Shown: in pieces, positions 32,261 through 44,270 of the stretch
How the letters are laid out: each line of letters begins with the position of its first letter
How positions within the stretch are numbered: position 1 is the first letter of the stretch
NCBI RefSeq assembly: GCF_026213295.1
Contig: NC_079426.1
Span: 28,065,102 to 28,129,101 of the forward strand
Length of the DNA: 64,000 bases
Direction of reading: 5' to 3'
Source of the DNA: Gadus chalcogrammus
Lineage: Eukaryota > Chordata > Actinopteri > Gadiformes > Gadidae
Program-made: the position numbers and the translations under genes
The notes under the pieces: model-generated
Database searches by the model: none
What the model saw: only the letters and a program-made list of their open reading frames with translations
Told to the model about the DNA's origin: nothing

Positions 32261-33011
32261 TTGCCCGTTTATCAGATGAGGTCCTGAGCGCAGTTGAATA
32301 AAAGGGTCTAATGCTCAGGTGGCGCCTTGCGTCCACCTGCCCGTGATGACGCTCAGGGCTATTCCGTGGTTTCAGTTGTTCCCGTGCCCCGTGCCTACCC
32401 TGGATACCCCATGCGTGTGATTGCTTATTGTTACACGACCAGCTAACTCCTCCTCACATCCTTAGTGTGTGGTCACCTAGGGATGGGTTGAGGGGGATTG
32501 CCATTCGTTATGCACCTCATATCTTTCTGATATTATTATTATTATTTAGGGACACATTTCATGGTTGCATTTCTTTCCTGTGATTGTTATGGTGTAGTGT
32601 TTGTGTGATTGTTGCGTTTTTGTTTGTATCGTTATTGTTTACTGTTAGTTTTATTGTTGCATTTTGTTGTTATTGTTATGGTTTGGTGTTGGTTTTGTTG
32701 TGTATCACCTGCTGCCACTTTATTTGGTATTGTCTGTTCGCGATGTAAGGCCGGGGTGGATGCCACCCCCTAGGTGGGGTGTGTATGGCATACCCATGTC
32801 TGAAGCATGGGTGGCGTTTCTCCCACGTGGTTCCCCATACACCCGGTCCAGCGACTTATTTTAGTCCCATGCTCATGGTTGTTTGTTTTTATGATAATTT
32901 TGCCTTCTTTCTGTTATTTCTAAAAGTGTTATGATGGTGGTCCCGCGCTGAAGTCCTATCCCTCGTACCCCTAATGAGTAAAAGTCGTCTTGCGACGACT
33001 TGAGGGGGATA
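32261..33011 (+). other. ERV-C 3' non-coding region and polypurine tract
   Basis: 750 bases with T-rich runs and no gene. It ends GACTTGAGGGGGATA (about 32997-33011), the likely polypurine tract priming plus-strand synthesis. Confidence 0.6.
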
Positions 33012-33673
33012 TGTTGGGCAAAATAACCTGCTGAGCACATATAAATATAGCTAACTCCCACCCTAGCTTGAGGAGCACAACACATGGCAGTCACGTTACA
33101 ATATAGTCAGCTTTTAACACATAACACAAACATGATAATATAGTCAGGTCAAGGCCAGAGCCAAGGCCCCATTTCCCAAGCAGGCAAATGGTAGACACTA
33201 ACGGGAGAGCCACATTAATTCATCACACAAGAGATACTTCGATCACACAAGAGATACTTCGAGCACACAAGAGATACTTCGAGAACAAAGGAGACACTGA
33301 GGAGCTCTTCCCCGTTAGTAGGAACACAAGAAGATACACTTGCATACACCAGGGCCTGAGAGCCAAGGTCAAGCAAAAACACACAGAACCACACACACCT
33401 CATCAAGAGGAGGATACAGTATAAAACTGTATCACACAGGGACTCATGACCCTCCACCTTCTTCTGAAGCAGACCTTCCACGGAGGCGAAGCTCCGGACG
33501 AACCATCAGCGCTGATTAGGGACTTAGACATATTCGATTTCTCACGCTTTATGACTCTGTATAACCGTTGCCACTTTACTTAATAAATCCAAGGTCCTCG
33601 TGCCGATAGACTTTATTACCTCTCCGTCTCATTTTATCTGATCCAGTAACTAGACAGACCGTTTTTCCCTTCA
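33012..33673 (+). repeat. ERV-C 3' LTR
   Basis: 662 bp, aligned without gaps to the 5' LTR, with one difference noted by eye. It ends CCCTTCA, followed by the duplicated GAGA. Confidence 0.93.
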
Positions 33674-34242
33674 GAGAGTAGGCTATGATATAAGAATTAC
33701 GAAAGAGCGAGAATAGAATAGAAACACACACACGCACACAGACACACGATCAGATGGATCCGACCTGGAATTCCGTTGCGATGGGTTTCCTCCATCAGCG
33801 ACTTATACATTATAAACAAATTATGTAAAACAAAACCCCTCTTTCATTTTAAAATAATAGTATGTAAATATGTTGAATAGGCCTAGATCTTTGTTATACT
33901 TTTAAAATGTTCCTATATAGCCTATTTTATAGCTTACACACTGATATTTTAAAACAGGAATGCGAAATGCATCCTGGGATATTTAACGGTCCCAAGTCCA
34001 CACAAGTCACCATCGATGCAGGCTCGATATTTCGGCCAATTTAAGAACGCATCAAGAACACTTCCGGGTTTTACGACAGTACTTGGCCTGATGCGTACTT
34101 TGAATTGGAACAGTACTTGGGCTACGACTGATGACGTTTCACAAGAACGCAAGCACACAAGTACAGATAAGAACGCGAATAGGCTACTTGCACAAGCACT
34201 TCCTGATTCGCCGTAATACAGCTTCACAGCTTCCGGTCAAAT

Positions 34243-34452
34243 ATGGCGACGTTCTACACCCTGCGTTTACAAGAGCTGCCGACAATAAACATCACTGATG
34301 TATATCGATTATGTAGGGAAACGAAAACTCCGACCAGCAAATTGGAGAAGGGGTTTAGGCTGTATGCTGTGACCTATATTCACAGCTACGAAGAAAAGAA
34401 AACTACGTCTAACGCTAGCTACTGTCAAAGTCTAGTCTGTCAGTTAACTTAA
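34243..34452 (+). CDS. Small ORF of unknown function
   Basis: 69 codons starting in a reasonable context (AATATGGCG). The protein is mixed and not low-complexity (TLRLQELPTINITDVYRLC; a basic KLEKGF; then TYIHSYEEKK). It may be the first exon of a transposon-related or host gene truncated by the Gypsy insertion just downstream. I do not recognise it with confidence. No intron or following exon is visible. Confidence 0.3.
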   Translation: MATFYTLRLQELPTINITDVYRLCRETKTPTSKLEKGFRLYAVTYIHSYEEKKTTSNASYCQSLVCQLT

Positions 34453-34469
34453 CTGGACGTTCGATCATC

Positions 34470-34975
34470 AAGTTCGTGGGTGAGAGGCTGCCCAGAGACT
34501 TTTGGATTTACGCCAGGGCAGTCGCAGCGTGGCAGAGCTTGTGATTGATTTCCGTATCTACGCAGCAGAGAGCGGCTGGTGTGACGACGCTCTGAGAGAC
34601 GTTTTTCAGCGCTCCCTGGCTTATCATCTACGGGATGAGATCGCGTTGCGGGACGAGCCGTCCGCACTCATTACTCTCGCCATGCAATTGGACAACCGCA
34701 TTCGGGAGCGAAGGAGGGAGAGTGTCGTCCGGACCCCGTCATCTTTTCCTTCCCAGCACACGACAGTGAGACCTCCGCCGCGGATTACCGAGGCCTTTCG
34801 TGAACCTCCGAGCCTTCCCGAGCCAGAGCCCATGCAGCTGGGGCGCGTTCACCTAACCTTAGAGGAACGCGACCAGCGGTGACGGACGGGCGCTTGCATG
34901 TATTATGGAAGGACGGGCCATATCCTCCTTCACTGTCCCCGGCGCCCGGGAAACGGTCCGGCTCGGTCGTAATGG
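34470..34975 (+). pseudogene. Gypsy gag, truncated and frameshifted
   Basis: Capsid-end homology (RQGSRSVAELVIDFRIYAAE; DALRDVFQRSLA; EIALRDEPSAL) and a Pro/Glu linker to a stop at 34882. Then, in another frame, comes a degenerate zinc knuckle CMYYGRTGHILLHC, in which the second Cys is Tyr. Both the shift and the lost Cys indicate decay. Gag would form the particle and bind RNA. Confidence 0.7.
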
Positions 34976-34984
34976 GAGTTTATC

Positions 34985-35401
34985 GATCGAGTTGTGTCCC
35001 TAATTATTCTAACTCCCGTACTCTGCTCAAGGCCACTCTGTCGTGGCAGAACCGCTCCTTGCCCCTCTCCGCCCTCGTCGATTCCGGAGCAGACAAGTTT
35101 GGACCGAAAGGTGGCTCGACAGCTGGGAGTAGACCTCATCCCACTCGACGTGTCTATGGAGGTGAGTGCGCTCAACGGATTGCACCTGGACAGGATTGAG
35201 CATAAGACCGCTCCCATGTCCTTGCTGCTTTCCGGTAACCATCAGGAAAAGATTTTGTTTCACCTCATTGACTCATCCCAGACTCCTGTGGTCCTGGGCC
35301 ATCCCTGGCTTCGTCTTCATAACCCCAGTTTTGAGTGGGCCTCTGGTAAGATCACTGCTTGGAGTACCCATTGCCTATTGAACTGTTTACGCTCCACTTA
35401 A
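34985..35401 (+). pseudogene. Gypsy protease region, frameshifted
   Basis: The active-site motif ALVDSGAD is intact at about 35068-35093. Homology then shifts frame near 35100 to LDRKVARQLGVDLI and continues through VVLGHPWLRLHNP, the usual end of the Gypsy aspartic protease, to a stop at 35401. The protease would cut the Gag-Pol precursor. Confidence 0.7.
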
Positions 35402-35419
35402 GAACCTACGGCAGTCGCC

Positions 35420-36116
35420 CCACCGACGGTCCCGGAGTCCCCGGACCTCACGTTGGTGCCCCTGGACTATCATGATTTAGGACCTGTATTCAGTAAACAA
35501 CTCCCTCTATCGCCCTTATGATTGTGCCATTGATTTACTTCCTTGTTCCCCTCTCCCTAGCAGCCGCCTGTTTAACCTCTCACTTCCAGAACGAGAGGCC
35601 ATGGAGGGGTATATCCGGGACTCTCTTGCCGCGGGGATTATTCGTCCCTCATCTTCACCGGTAGGAGCAGGGTTTTTTTTTGTTTCCAAGAAGGACAAGT
35701 CCCTTCGCCCCTGCATTGATTATAGGGGACTCAACGACATTACGATTAAGAACAAGTACTCGTTGCCCCTCATAGACTCTGCCTTTGTTCCTCTGCGGGG
35801 AGCTACAGTTTTTACCAAGCTGGACCTCCGTAACGCCTACCACTTGGTCCGCATCCGAGAAGGGGACGAGTGGAAGACAGGCTTCACTACCCCATTAGGT
35901 CATTTCGAGTACCTGGAGATGCCTTTTGGACTTACAAATGCCCCTGCAGTATTTCAGGCCCTGGTCAATGACGTATTGAGAGACATGCTCCATCAGTTTG
36001 TGTTCGTGTACATTGATGATATCCTGATTTTCTCCCGGTCCCTCGCAGAACACAAGCTGCATGTCCGTCAAGTACTGCAGCGTCTCTTGGAGAATCGACT
36101 ATTTGTCAAGGCGTAG
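35420..36116 (+). pseudogene. Gypsy reverse transcriptase, N-terminal two thirds
   Basis: Pol resumes after the protease stop in a different frame. Motifs: [64 protein letters not shown] and the catalytic [11 protein letters not shown] (about 36000-36032). A TAG at 36114-36116 replaces the Glu codon usual after VKA. A one-base shift at about 36127 follows, so RT is split from RNase H. Confidence 0.85.
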
Positions 36117-36126
36117 AAATGCGAAT

Positions 36127-38270
36127 TCCATGTCATCGGTGACCTTCCTGGGATTCATTATCAGCCAGGGGAGGCTGGAGATGGATCCAGGGAAGGTAAC
36201 TGCTGTAGCTGATGGGCCTACTCCCACCAATCGCAAGCAGCTCCAACGCTTTCTGGGGTTTGCAAACTTCTACAGAAGGTTCATTAGGAACTTCAGCCGC
36301 ATCGCCGCGCCCCTCACAGCGCTGACCTCCGTCAAGGTGACCTTCAGATGGACCTCGGAGGCCGTGGCGGCCTTCGAGGTGTTGAAGCAACGCTTCGTCT
36401 CCGCTCCGGTTCTCACGCAGCCCGATGGCAAGCTGCAATTCGTGGTGAAGGTCGACGCATCGGACACTGGGGTTGGAGCTGTACTGTCCCAACGCTCAGC
36501 CTCGGACGGTAAGCTTCACCCTTGTGCTTTCCTCTCTCGAGGGCTATCTCCCCCAGAGCGGAACTACGACGTGGGAAATCGGGAGCTCCTCGCCGTCAAG
36601 CCCGCGCTCGAGGAGTGGCGTCACTGGCTGGAGGGGGCGGAACTGCCGTTCGTCGTGTGGACGGACCACAAGAATCTAAGTTATATTCAATCTGCAAAAC
36701 GTCTCAACTCCCGCCAGGCAAGGTGGGCGCTATTTTTTGGTCGCTTTAAATTCTCCCTTTCCTGTCGCCCAGGTTCCCGCAACACCAAGCCGTTCGCATT
36801 GTCCCGTTTGCACTCCGTGGACGAGGAGTGCTCTGGTTTGGACTCCATTCTACCACCCACTTGTGTGGTGGGCTCAGTGGTCTGGAAGATTGAGTCCTTG
36901 GTTACCCAGGCCCAGGCTCATCAGGCCGATCCGGGCACGGGCCCTCCCGGTCGGTTGTTCGTTCCGGATGCAGTCCATTCAGACGTGTTACAGTGGGGTC
37001 ACTCGTCGAGGCTGGCTTGTCATCCCGGGATCAACCGGACCCTGGCTTTCCTGCAACACCGGTTCTGGTGGCCTACCATGGACCGAGACACCCAGTCTTT
37101 CATCGCCGCATGTACCACCTGTGCGCGCAACAAAACAACCAACAAACCCCGGTCGGGACTGCTTCGCCCGCTCTTCATCCCCAGTCGTCCGTGGTCCAAC
37201 ATCGCCCTGGATTTCGTTACCGGTCTCCCTCCATCCAGAGGTATCACCATAATTGATCGTTTTTCGAAGGCAGCCCACTTAATCGCACTACCCGGACTTC
37301 CCTCTGCGAGAGAGACTGCAGAGCTGATGATTTCTCAGGTTTTCCGAATACACGGCATCCCTGCGGACATCGTGTCGGACCGGGGCCCCCAATTTATCTC
37401 CCAGGTGTGGCGAGCCTTCTGTTTGGCCCTGGGAACCACAGCCAGTCTCTCCTCTGGATATCACCCTCAGACCAACGGCCAGGCGGAGCGGGCAAACCAG
37501 GAACTGGAGGGCATGCTACGCTGCGTCACAGCCGCCAATCCCGCTTCATGGAGCCTTCATCTTCCTTGGGTTGAGTACGCACACAACACACACAGAAATG
37601 ACACTACCGGAATGTCTCCCTTTCTCTGCTCCCTGGGCTACCAGCCCCCGCTGTTTCTGTTCGGTCCCACATCCTACGCTGCCAACGAACATGGAACAAG
37701 GCTCGGGCTGCGCTGCTTCGGGCTTCCACCCGCTCCCAGCGACAGGCCAATCGCCACCGGACACCGGAACCTCATTACGTCCCCGGCCAGAAGGTCTGGC
37801 TCTCAACTCTCTCCAGATCTCCAGTTGAAGGTAGCCTCTCGGAAACTCGCGCCCCGGTTCATTGGACCTTTTGAAATCGAGGCCATCATAAACCCTTGTG
37901 CTGTACGTCTCCGGCTCCCTCCCTCTCTTCGGGTTCACCCCACGTTTCATGTGTTATTGATCAAGCCTGTCTCCTCCAGTCCTCTGGCGGTCGCTACGCC
38001 TGAGCCACCTTCACCGCGCATCATTGACAATCACCCGGTGTGGACGGTCCGGCAGTTGCTGGACGTACGTCCTAGGGGGCGTGGTTTCCAGTACCTGGTG
38101 GACTGGGAGGGTTACGGACCAGAACACCGGCAATGGGTGTCACGGAATATGATCATGGATGATACATTGATTTTGGATTTCCATAAAGCGCATCCTACTG
38201 CCAGACGTCCGCCAGGTGGCGTTCGTAGAGGGGGGGGTACTGTCACGGTCTCTCCCACCAAATCCTATCT
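36127..38270 (+). pseudogene. Gypsy RT end, RNase H, integrase and chromodomain
   Basis: Continuation of pol in the next frame. RT thumb: [30 protein letters not shown]. RNase [32 protein letters not shown]. Integrase HHCC: HPGI...CTTCARNK. Core: [32 protein letters not shown] (three acidic residues present), with a short deletion before [22 protein letters not shown]. Chromodomain: [15 protein letters not shown] near the end. The chromodomain directs integration to modified histones. The frame runs on into the LTR. Confidence 0.88.
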
Positions 38271-38770
38271 GCCACTAGTTTTCTCTGTTGGTCTTGTCTG
38301 TCTCTGTCATGTTCTGTTTCATGTACGGGGGTGTGGCCTGCTGAACTCCCCAACCCAGCCACGGTGATCACCCGCACCTGACCATCATCACCAATCACGC
38401 CCACCTGTATATCTTCCCCAGTCATTCAACGCCAGATCGTCAGCTATACTTAACTGGTTAAGTTATCCTCCGACCTCTCTAGCCCTTTCTAGTTATTCTC
38501 GTTCAAGTCGCCATTCCTGATCCTGTTGTTTCCCTCCTCAGTCATCGTTGTCACGTCCACCACTCGACTCCCTTCTCCTGCCGGAAAACCAGTTCCTCCG
38601 AACCGTCGAGGGTGACTATCTGTCCAGCAATCTACCCGACCCACCAACTCCGGATCGCCACGAACATTCTCCTCTGCTCTGTGTAGCAATAAACTGTTTA
38701 ATTGCTACCGACCTCGTCCTGTCGTCATTTGTGCCATGCGTTTGGGTTCACCCCGTCTTGAGCCGTAACA
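38241..38770 (+). repeat. Gypsy 3' LTR
   Basis: Starts TGTCACGGTC right after the polypurine run AGAGGGGGGGGTAC and ends GAGCCGTAACA. AATAAA is at 38688-38693. No second copy is in the window. Confidence 0.85.
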
Positions 38771-39070
38771 CACATAGACCTATTAAGAAATAATAATACT
38801 ATTAATCTGTAACGTAACCTATTTTCTTACCAACAATGTCCCTGCCTGACACATATCCCCGTCACGTAGGGACTAGGCTAATGACAGGCTAATACAAAAA
38901 ATGTGACTGTGAAAAAGTGACTTCCCTTGTGTAAATGCCAGGTTCTATGAACATCCTTTCTGTACCGACAGCGATATATTGATGCACTTCTTATGACAAA
39001 TGTACTTAGCCTATTGTAAGTTGCTTTGGATAAAAGCGTCTGCTAAATGCCCTAAATGTAAATGTAAATT
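38771..39070 (+). mobile_element. L2-type LINE/SINE 3' end
   Basis: The last about 60 bases (TTGTAAGTTGCTTTGGATAA, then AGCGTCTGCTAAATG and a short ATGTAA repeat, 39014-39070) are the 3' tail shared by many teleost L2-clade LINEs and the SINEs they mobilise. The upstream 240 bases hold no gene and may be its body. It lies at the 3' boundary of the THAP gene fragment. Confidence 0.65.
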
Positions 39071-39327
39071 CGGATGTCTGCGTCTGGGCCAGCAGACCGC
39101 TGCAGTCCAAACTCTCGCTGGAGACGTAACTCCTGTAGCTCCTTTCTGAGCTCCTGTACTTCATTTGAGACGCTTTCAGCTGCGGATGCGGACATATCCA
39201 TGGCAGCCGGTTCAGGGACAGAGCAGTAGTCTTGATCGTTGAAAAGGAGATCAACTTCATCTTCCTTAGGGGCAGTTTCGACGAACCGATCCACTCTCTC
39301 CCACACGCCGCGCCTTGGGGTTCAGAC
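39052..39327 (-). pseudogene. THAP-domain protein, part after the THAP domain
   Basis: Minus-strand frame with VWERVDRFVETAPKEDEVDL and a leucine-rich coiled-coil-like stretch (VQELRKELQELRLQ). Its first bases are the GTCTGAAC copy of the 8-bp duplication, so on the minus strand it continues the THAP domain at 54391-54708 across the 15-kb insertion. A TGA falls at the junction. It is cut off by the L2-type tail at about 39065. Confidence 0.6.
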
Positions 39328-39419
39328 TAGGGCTGCTCGATTATGGGAAAAATCATAATCACGATTATTTTGGTCAATATTGATATCACGATTATTCAAA
39401 CGATTATTTTTGAGTTTGA

Positions 39420-40346
39420 AAACATGCATTTATTGACACAATCAATTATGACATAGAAACACGTGTAAGTATCCAAAATAAAACCTTTTTCGTGTGTAAG
39501 TGTATTGTCTGCCACAACATTCTGAATCTAACATTTGATTTTTATAAAACATTTCATGAATACAATATATTCAGCCAAATGCACTGATGAATGACTCGAC
39601 TGAAATAATACATTCCCTATTTAATGTCTAGAGAACAACGGTCCCAGCATTTCTCCATAGCAAAGTTAAAAGTCACAAAGCCATAACAAACACATGGCTA
39701 ATAAAAATCATATTGTTGTTAAACAGAAATACATATACAAGATGTACACTGCAAATTTCCCTGAACTTGCCAAGATTTAAAAACATGTATCAAGTTATTC
39801 ATCTTCTTTTAAGATTTATTATCTATTTATCAGTTCTGAATTGGTTGTATAATCTTAAAAAGTAACTAATATATTTCTTCCATGACTCAACTAGTCAGAA
39901 TATCTTAAATTTAGTAAAATTACTCTTAAAAGAAGATAAAATCCATTTCCCATATTTTCCCCCTGCCACACCCAACTTGTTTCTAGATCCAGTGATAAAG
40001 ACTTGCTTGATATAAGAGTGACAGCATTTTTTTTTAAGAAAAATACAACTTTTATTCAAAAGTAATAGACACAACAAAGGGATTGATCCCCAACAGGTTC
40101 AAACAAAGGAATCTCCATTGAAACAAAATGTGACTACATGAGTAGGCTAACAGGGTAACAGAGTTAAATGACACCTCATATTTTGTTGCCACTTGGCAAG
40201 TAATGAAATTATTATTTTTTCTTCAAAAGTAAGAACAACCCGAAAGGGATGGATTTCCACTCCTCAAACGTTTTTTGAAAAATAATCAAAAATAAAAAAA
40301 ATCTGTACCAAGTAACAATTATTACATAATGATAGATATAATGACC
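39420..40346. other. Left arm of the 15-kb insertion
   Basis: AT-rich, no ORF. The last part is probably the 3' UTR of the minus-strand gene. A minus-strand AATAAA lies at about 40046-40053. Confidence 0.4.
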
Positions 40347-43300
40347 TCATGAAGTGCTAGGGCCATTTCGGTCAGCAATTATGTCACTTAGATTATATTT
40401 TATTGGGACAAACACACTTCCTTTGAAAGAAACAGAGAAATATGAGGTATGATCAATGAGGTCATGCACTAGTTCCGTTGCTTGGGCAAGAGCGGGAATT
40501 GTCACTTTGTAGGCACAGAAATCTTTGTCAAAGGTTAAGGTTTCATATGGTATAGTTTCAAAAGCACTAAAAAAGGAATTTACCATAAAAATGCCTTTCA
40601 CCAATCCAAACACAGGCAAATTATCATCCACGTGAGTGATAATCAAAGACTTCCCACTTATGTATTTATTTCCATTAAGGATGAGCCATTTAACTGATAC
40701 AACATTCTCTGAAATCTCCATGCCCAAAAAGTCTCTAAATTTAGCTTGAATGTACTGTAGATTTGCAACCTCGGAAATAGGCCCTAATTCTCTCTCATTT
40801 GCAAAAATAGGATGCTCACAGCCAATTTCATTCTGACAACACTCAAGGAACTGATTATGTTTAGCTAGTGACTTACAAACATTTTTAAAATTCAATTTTG
40901 AAGCCCACTGCTTAAAATAACTGTGCTTTGCTTCAAATCGCATGCACATGCATCTTATCAAAGGACCAAGGGATTTGATTTGACTGGGTAGATGCAACAT
41001 GTAATGCTGCTTAGGTATTACATTACTCTCAGGGAAAAGGTGTTTGAATTGATTCAAATGTTTTTCGATCATAATTTTGAGCTGTGATATTGTTTGTAAA
41101 GAAATTACTGGAGCAAGTACTATCTGTACTATTTCAATCAATGTATTAATAAATGTAACATACTCATTGTCCACATCTCCCCAAAGAAAAGGTAGTATTT
41201 TTATAAGTATTAACATCTGCCCACATGTTTGCTTCAATTTGTTGTCATTAGAAGTTAAAGTGGTCACACTGATAGGGCAAGGCTTATCACGTACATCAAG
41301 AGGTGAATAAGGAAAATTCTGAAGAGCCGAATTGAATGCATCTAATTCTATGTCTCCTGACAAAATAAGTTTTTTTAACACAAGCTTAATTTCCATCGGT
41401 GCGACACCTTCAAAGATTACGTGCATTATATCCTGAGGAGTTTGTTGGATTATATCAAATGCAGGAAAATCAATAAGTCTGCTCCTTCTGTTTATTCCAT
41501 AAGTGGTTTTGAGGTTGGCCTGTAAATTATCTGTGCTGGCTTTATCTATTTCAAAACATTGCCTAATGTGCTTTGCATGAGTTCTTTGGACAAACTCATT
41601 CTCATCAAAACTTGTTTGCATATCTTCAAAAGTACATTCGCAGTGCCTGCACTTGCGATACGCAAAACCAACCCCTTCTTTAAACCCAGCAAGCTCATGT
41701 TGGGCAAGTGTGTCTCCACACAAAGCTATCACAGCACCATATAAGTCCATATCACCGTTTTTTGTTTCAATTTTAACACCATTATAGAGTAAATCCATGT
41801 CTTTCAGAATTCTTTGTAAAACCGCATCAACACCCCACTTCTTCACATATTCAGCTTTTGCAATAGCCAGGAGTCGTATTGCTGCTAATTTAGACCTAAA
41901 TTTGGGATCAATATTACCTAAACTGTAATAAACCATTAACAATTTGTTTGCTCTAGTGTAAGAACCCAGGGGATTGCATATTTCGATCTCATCTGTATAC
42001 AGAATTAATTGCAATGCGTTGGGCTTCCTAGAATACAATGGATGGTTTCTGAACATATCCCCATCAACAAAGTCATATAAGTATCCCTCTCGGCTTCTTG
42101 GTGGTACAGTATTAAACATGGTAAAGATTCGCGAATCAGAAAGAAGTTGCTTAAGGCTTTCAATTAGTGGCACATAGTAAAAACCTCTTTTTCGTATGGC
42201 CATAACTCTTGAACTGCCCTTTTTGACCCGACAAATTGTCTGAGAGACAACGACTTCTTCTGGACTCACTGGACTGAAATGTTCTGAAACAGTCCATTTG
42301 TAGTAGTGGAGAAGGGATCAATGAAATTATCAAATGTAGCCAGTGCTGCATCTTGAAGCTGAGATGTCCCGGTGTGTTCTTCAAATACTTCTCTCATTTT
42401 ATTCCTCAATGTTTCCAGAAGAGTGGCTTGATATTGCTGTACCCCTGTGATGATGTTGTTGACAGTCCTCTGTGAAGTTTTAAGTTTAAGTTGTTACAAG
42501 GGATTGCCATTATGTTTAGCATATCCAATAAACTATTGTAGAGTGGAACACTGGAAATGCTTACCTGTGACAGGTGGCATTGTTCACGAACACTTATGGC
42601 AAAAGCTGCTGCAGATCTGGCAATGTCAGGCCCGGTGACAGATGTTGGAGCTGTAGCTTCTCCCTGATAAATCGCACAAATACAACTTAGGCTATGCTAT
42701 TGGCCATTTGTAGTTCCAAATAGGACTTTAAATTTAAATCCCACTTAGCAAGTCAATTTTAAATCATTTATTGAAAGTGTAAACTGATAGCTTATATTAG
42801 CTGCTTAGAGCTTCGATCCTATAGAGCTCGTAAGTCGCCATTGCTCATGGGACCTATGAGACCGAAAACAATGAATGGGAGTCAATGGAGAGAAAGTAAT
42901 TATTTTCTGATCCCAGTCTTTATATGCCCCGGATTACACATATGTTGTTTGTGGATTTAAATGATAATTTTTCATGCAAAGAAAACTATAATTTAGCGGG
43001 ATCTGTTTGCGAGTGGTGGTGACGTCTATCATACGTGTCGAGAGCAGCGGGAGTTGTAGTCCACAAAGCGCCCCACACAAAAACTAACCGTATCAAACTC
43101 CTACCCGCTAAATTATAGTTTTCTTTGCATGAAAAATTATCATTTAAATCCACAAACAACATGTGTAAACGTGGGCATATAAAGACTGGGATCAGAAAAT
43201 AATTACTTTCTCTCCATTCTCTTCATTTTTTTCGGTCTTATAGGTCCCATGAGCAATGGCGACTTACGAGCTCTATAGAGTTTTTAAATGAAATTCAACA

Positions 43301-43758
43301 ACTTCTACACGTCACATTCCCCCAGCACATAGACAAGATAGCAGAACTAGGCTCAACTGCAAACTTACTGCATTGCTTGATTGGGCCTCAGGCATCTCTG
43401 GTGGGTCCTGCGTTCCAAGTTCGAGAAGGTCAGGTGATGATTCCATGGAGCTGTCCATGGAAGGAGTCATAGAATTGCCAAATATCGATACGCCGAAGTT
43501 TTCTAATAAAGGTGGTGCGGATGTGGGTGTCGTTCTTCATTGACATGGTGGACATCCAGACGTTACATACAGGGGATGCGTTCGTTTCAGGTGACGATAA
43601 AATGAGTTAAAAACTCTGAACTCTTGCTCACAGCCATCAATCCCACAGAAAACCCAAAATTCTGCATTACGACCATGTGTGACATTGATGTGGCTAAGAA
43701 GATTCTTCAATCTAAAAGCCACAAAAATGATACAGATCATGCAGCGCCACACCGACAT
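40347..43758 (-). CDS. Large C2H2-containing protein of the gene pair (possible transposase)
   Basis: Minus-strand exons I can place: 43369-43758, 42565-42663 and 40347-42469, with GT-AG borders (donors at 43368 and 42564, acceptors at 42664 and 42470). The first encodes a two-finger C2H2-like N-terminus (CMICIIF...H...H; CGIDGCEQEF...H...H). A stop at 43537 inside it implies a further small intron or a break. The last exon holds over 600 residues: FRNHPLYSRKPNALQLILYT, ICNPLGSYTRANK, a Cys/His cluster YRKCRHCEC, QDIMHVIFEGVAP and KQHYMLHLPSQIKSLGPLIR. A frame change near 42310 splits it. I recall similar unannotated fish proteins but cannot name the family. The layout is distantly reminiscent of En/Spm-type transposases. 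Confidence 0.6.
42819..43278. repeat. Foldback MITE in intron of minus gene
   Basis: Long inverted arms of about 170 bp: CTATAGAGCTCGTAAGTCGC at the left returns inverted at the right, and the match continues through TTTAAATGATAATTTTTC. Arms are nearly identical, so a strong hairpin is possible. Confidence 0.85.
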
Positions 43759-44270
43759 GTCTTCTGACGAGGTTGATCTGTGATTTTGGCGGTTCTAGGG
43801 TTTCACTGCTGGGCTACCCTGCTTCCTGTTTGGCCTTCCTCCTGATCTCCCGATTGGTTAACCGTCAAAGCAATTGTGTAAAAAAACATGTATATTATTA
43901 CATATAAGACAACGTAGAATTCACAAACAATCCTCAAGATTCTCTGGAAAAAAAAAATATATATATATATTTTAAATCTTCTGCGCCGACTGTCCGTCAC
44001 ATCTGAATGACGTCAGTGAGGTGAACAAACTCGGCGCCAAAACGGGACTGACGCAGTAAGGAAAAGTTATCGACGACGACAAGTCAATTTCAACTGAACG
44101 CAATTTTAACGTAAGTATTATGCTGCTTTGTCGTGCAAAATTGTTTTAGGACTATGTTGTTTCACTGAGGATATGTTTCCACATTCACATTCATTTGGTA
44201 ACAGCCAGCTACAATTTAAAAAAATTCTGTCTAGCTAGCCATCCACATAGCTGATGTGTTAATCATTAAC
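43759..44270. other. Intergenic region between the divergent genes, left part
   Basis: No ORF. It includes the likely 5' end of the minus gene and an AT repeat (about 43950-43975). A shared promoter zone with the plus gene is possible, but the 44271-46655 insertion now separates the two starts. Confidence 0.35.

Larger units (their letters stand above)
24467..33673 (+). mobile_element. ERV-C provirus, young, pol-deleted
   Basis: 9.2-kb provirus with two 662-bp LTRs that differ, by eye, at one position (T at about 24945, C at about 33490). It is flanked by the 4-bp duplication GAGA (24463-24466 and 33674-33677). It has a tRNA-Trp-like primer site, a long repeat-rich leader, a gag ORF joined in frame to a pol remnant, an integrase C-terminus, a full env and a polypurine tract. 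Reverse transcriptase is missing, so any mobility would need enzymes in trans. The near-identical LTRs point to recent insertion. Confidence 0.92.
24056..34185. mobile_element. MITE-B copy 2, split by ERV-C
   Basis: The left part (24056-24466) matches copy 1 from CTCAATTCCAAGTAG onward. The right part (33674-34185) matches its right half, including CACTTCCGGGTTTTACGACAG. ERV-C lies between with a GAGA duplication. The extreme right end is decayed. Confidence 0.65.
34455..38770 (+). mobile_element. Ty3/Gypsy chromovirus, 5'-truncated
   Basis: Gag, protease, RT, RNase H, integrase and a C-terminal chromodomain in Gypsy order, followed by a polypurine tract and one LTR. The 5' LTR and the start of gag are missing. 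Several frameshifts and a stop break the polyprotein. Chromodomain-bearing Gypsy elements are common in fish. Confidence 0.9.
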
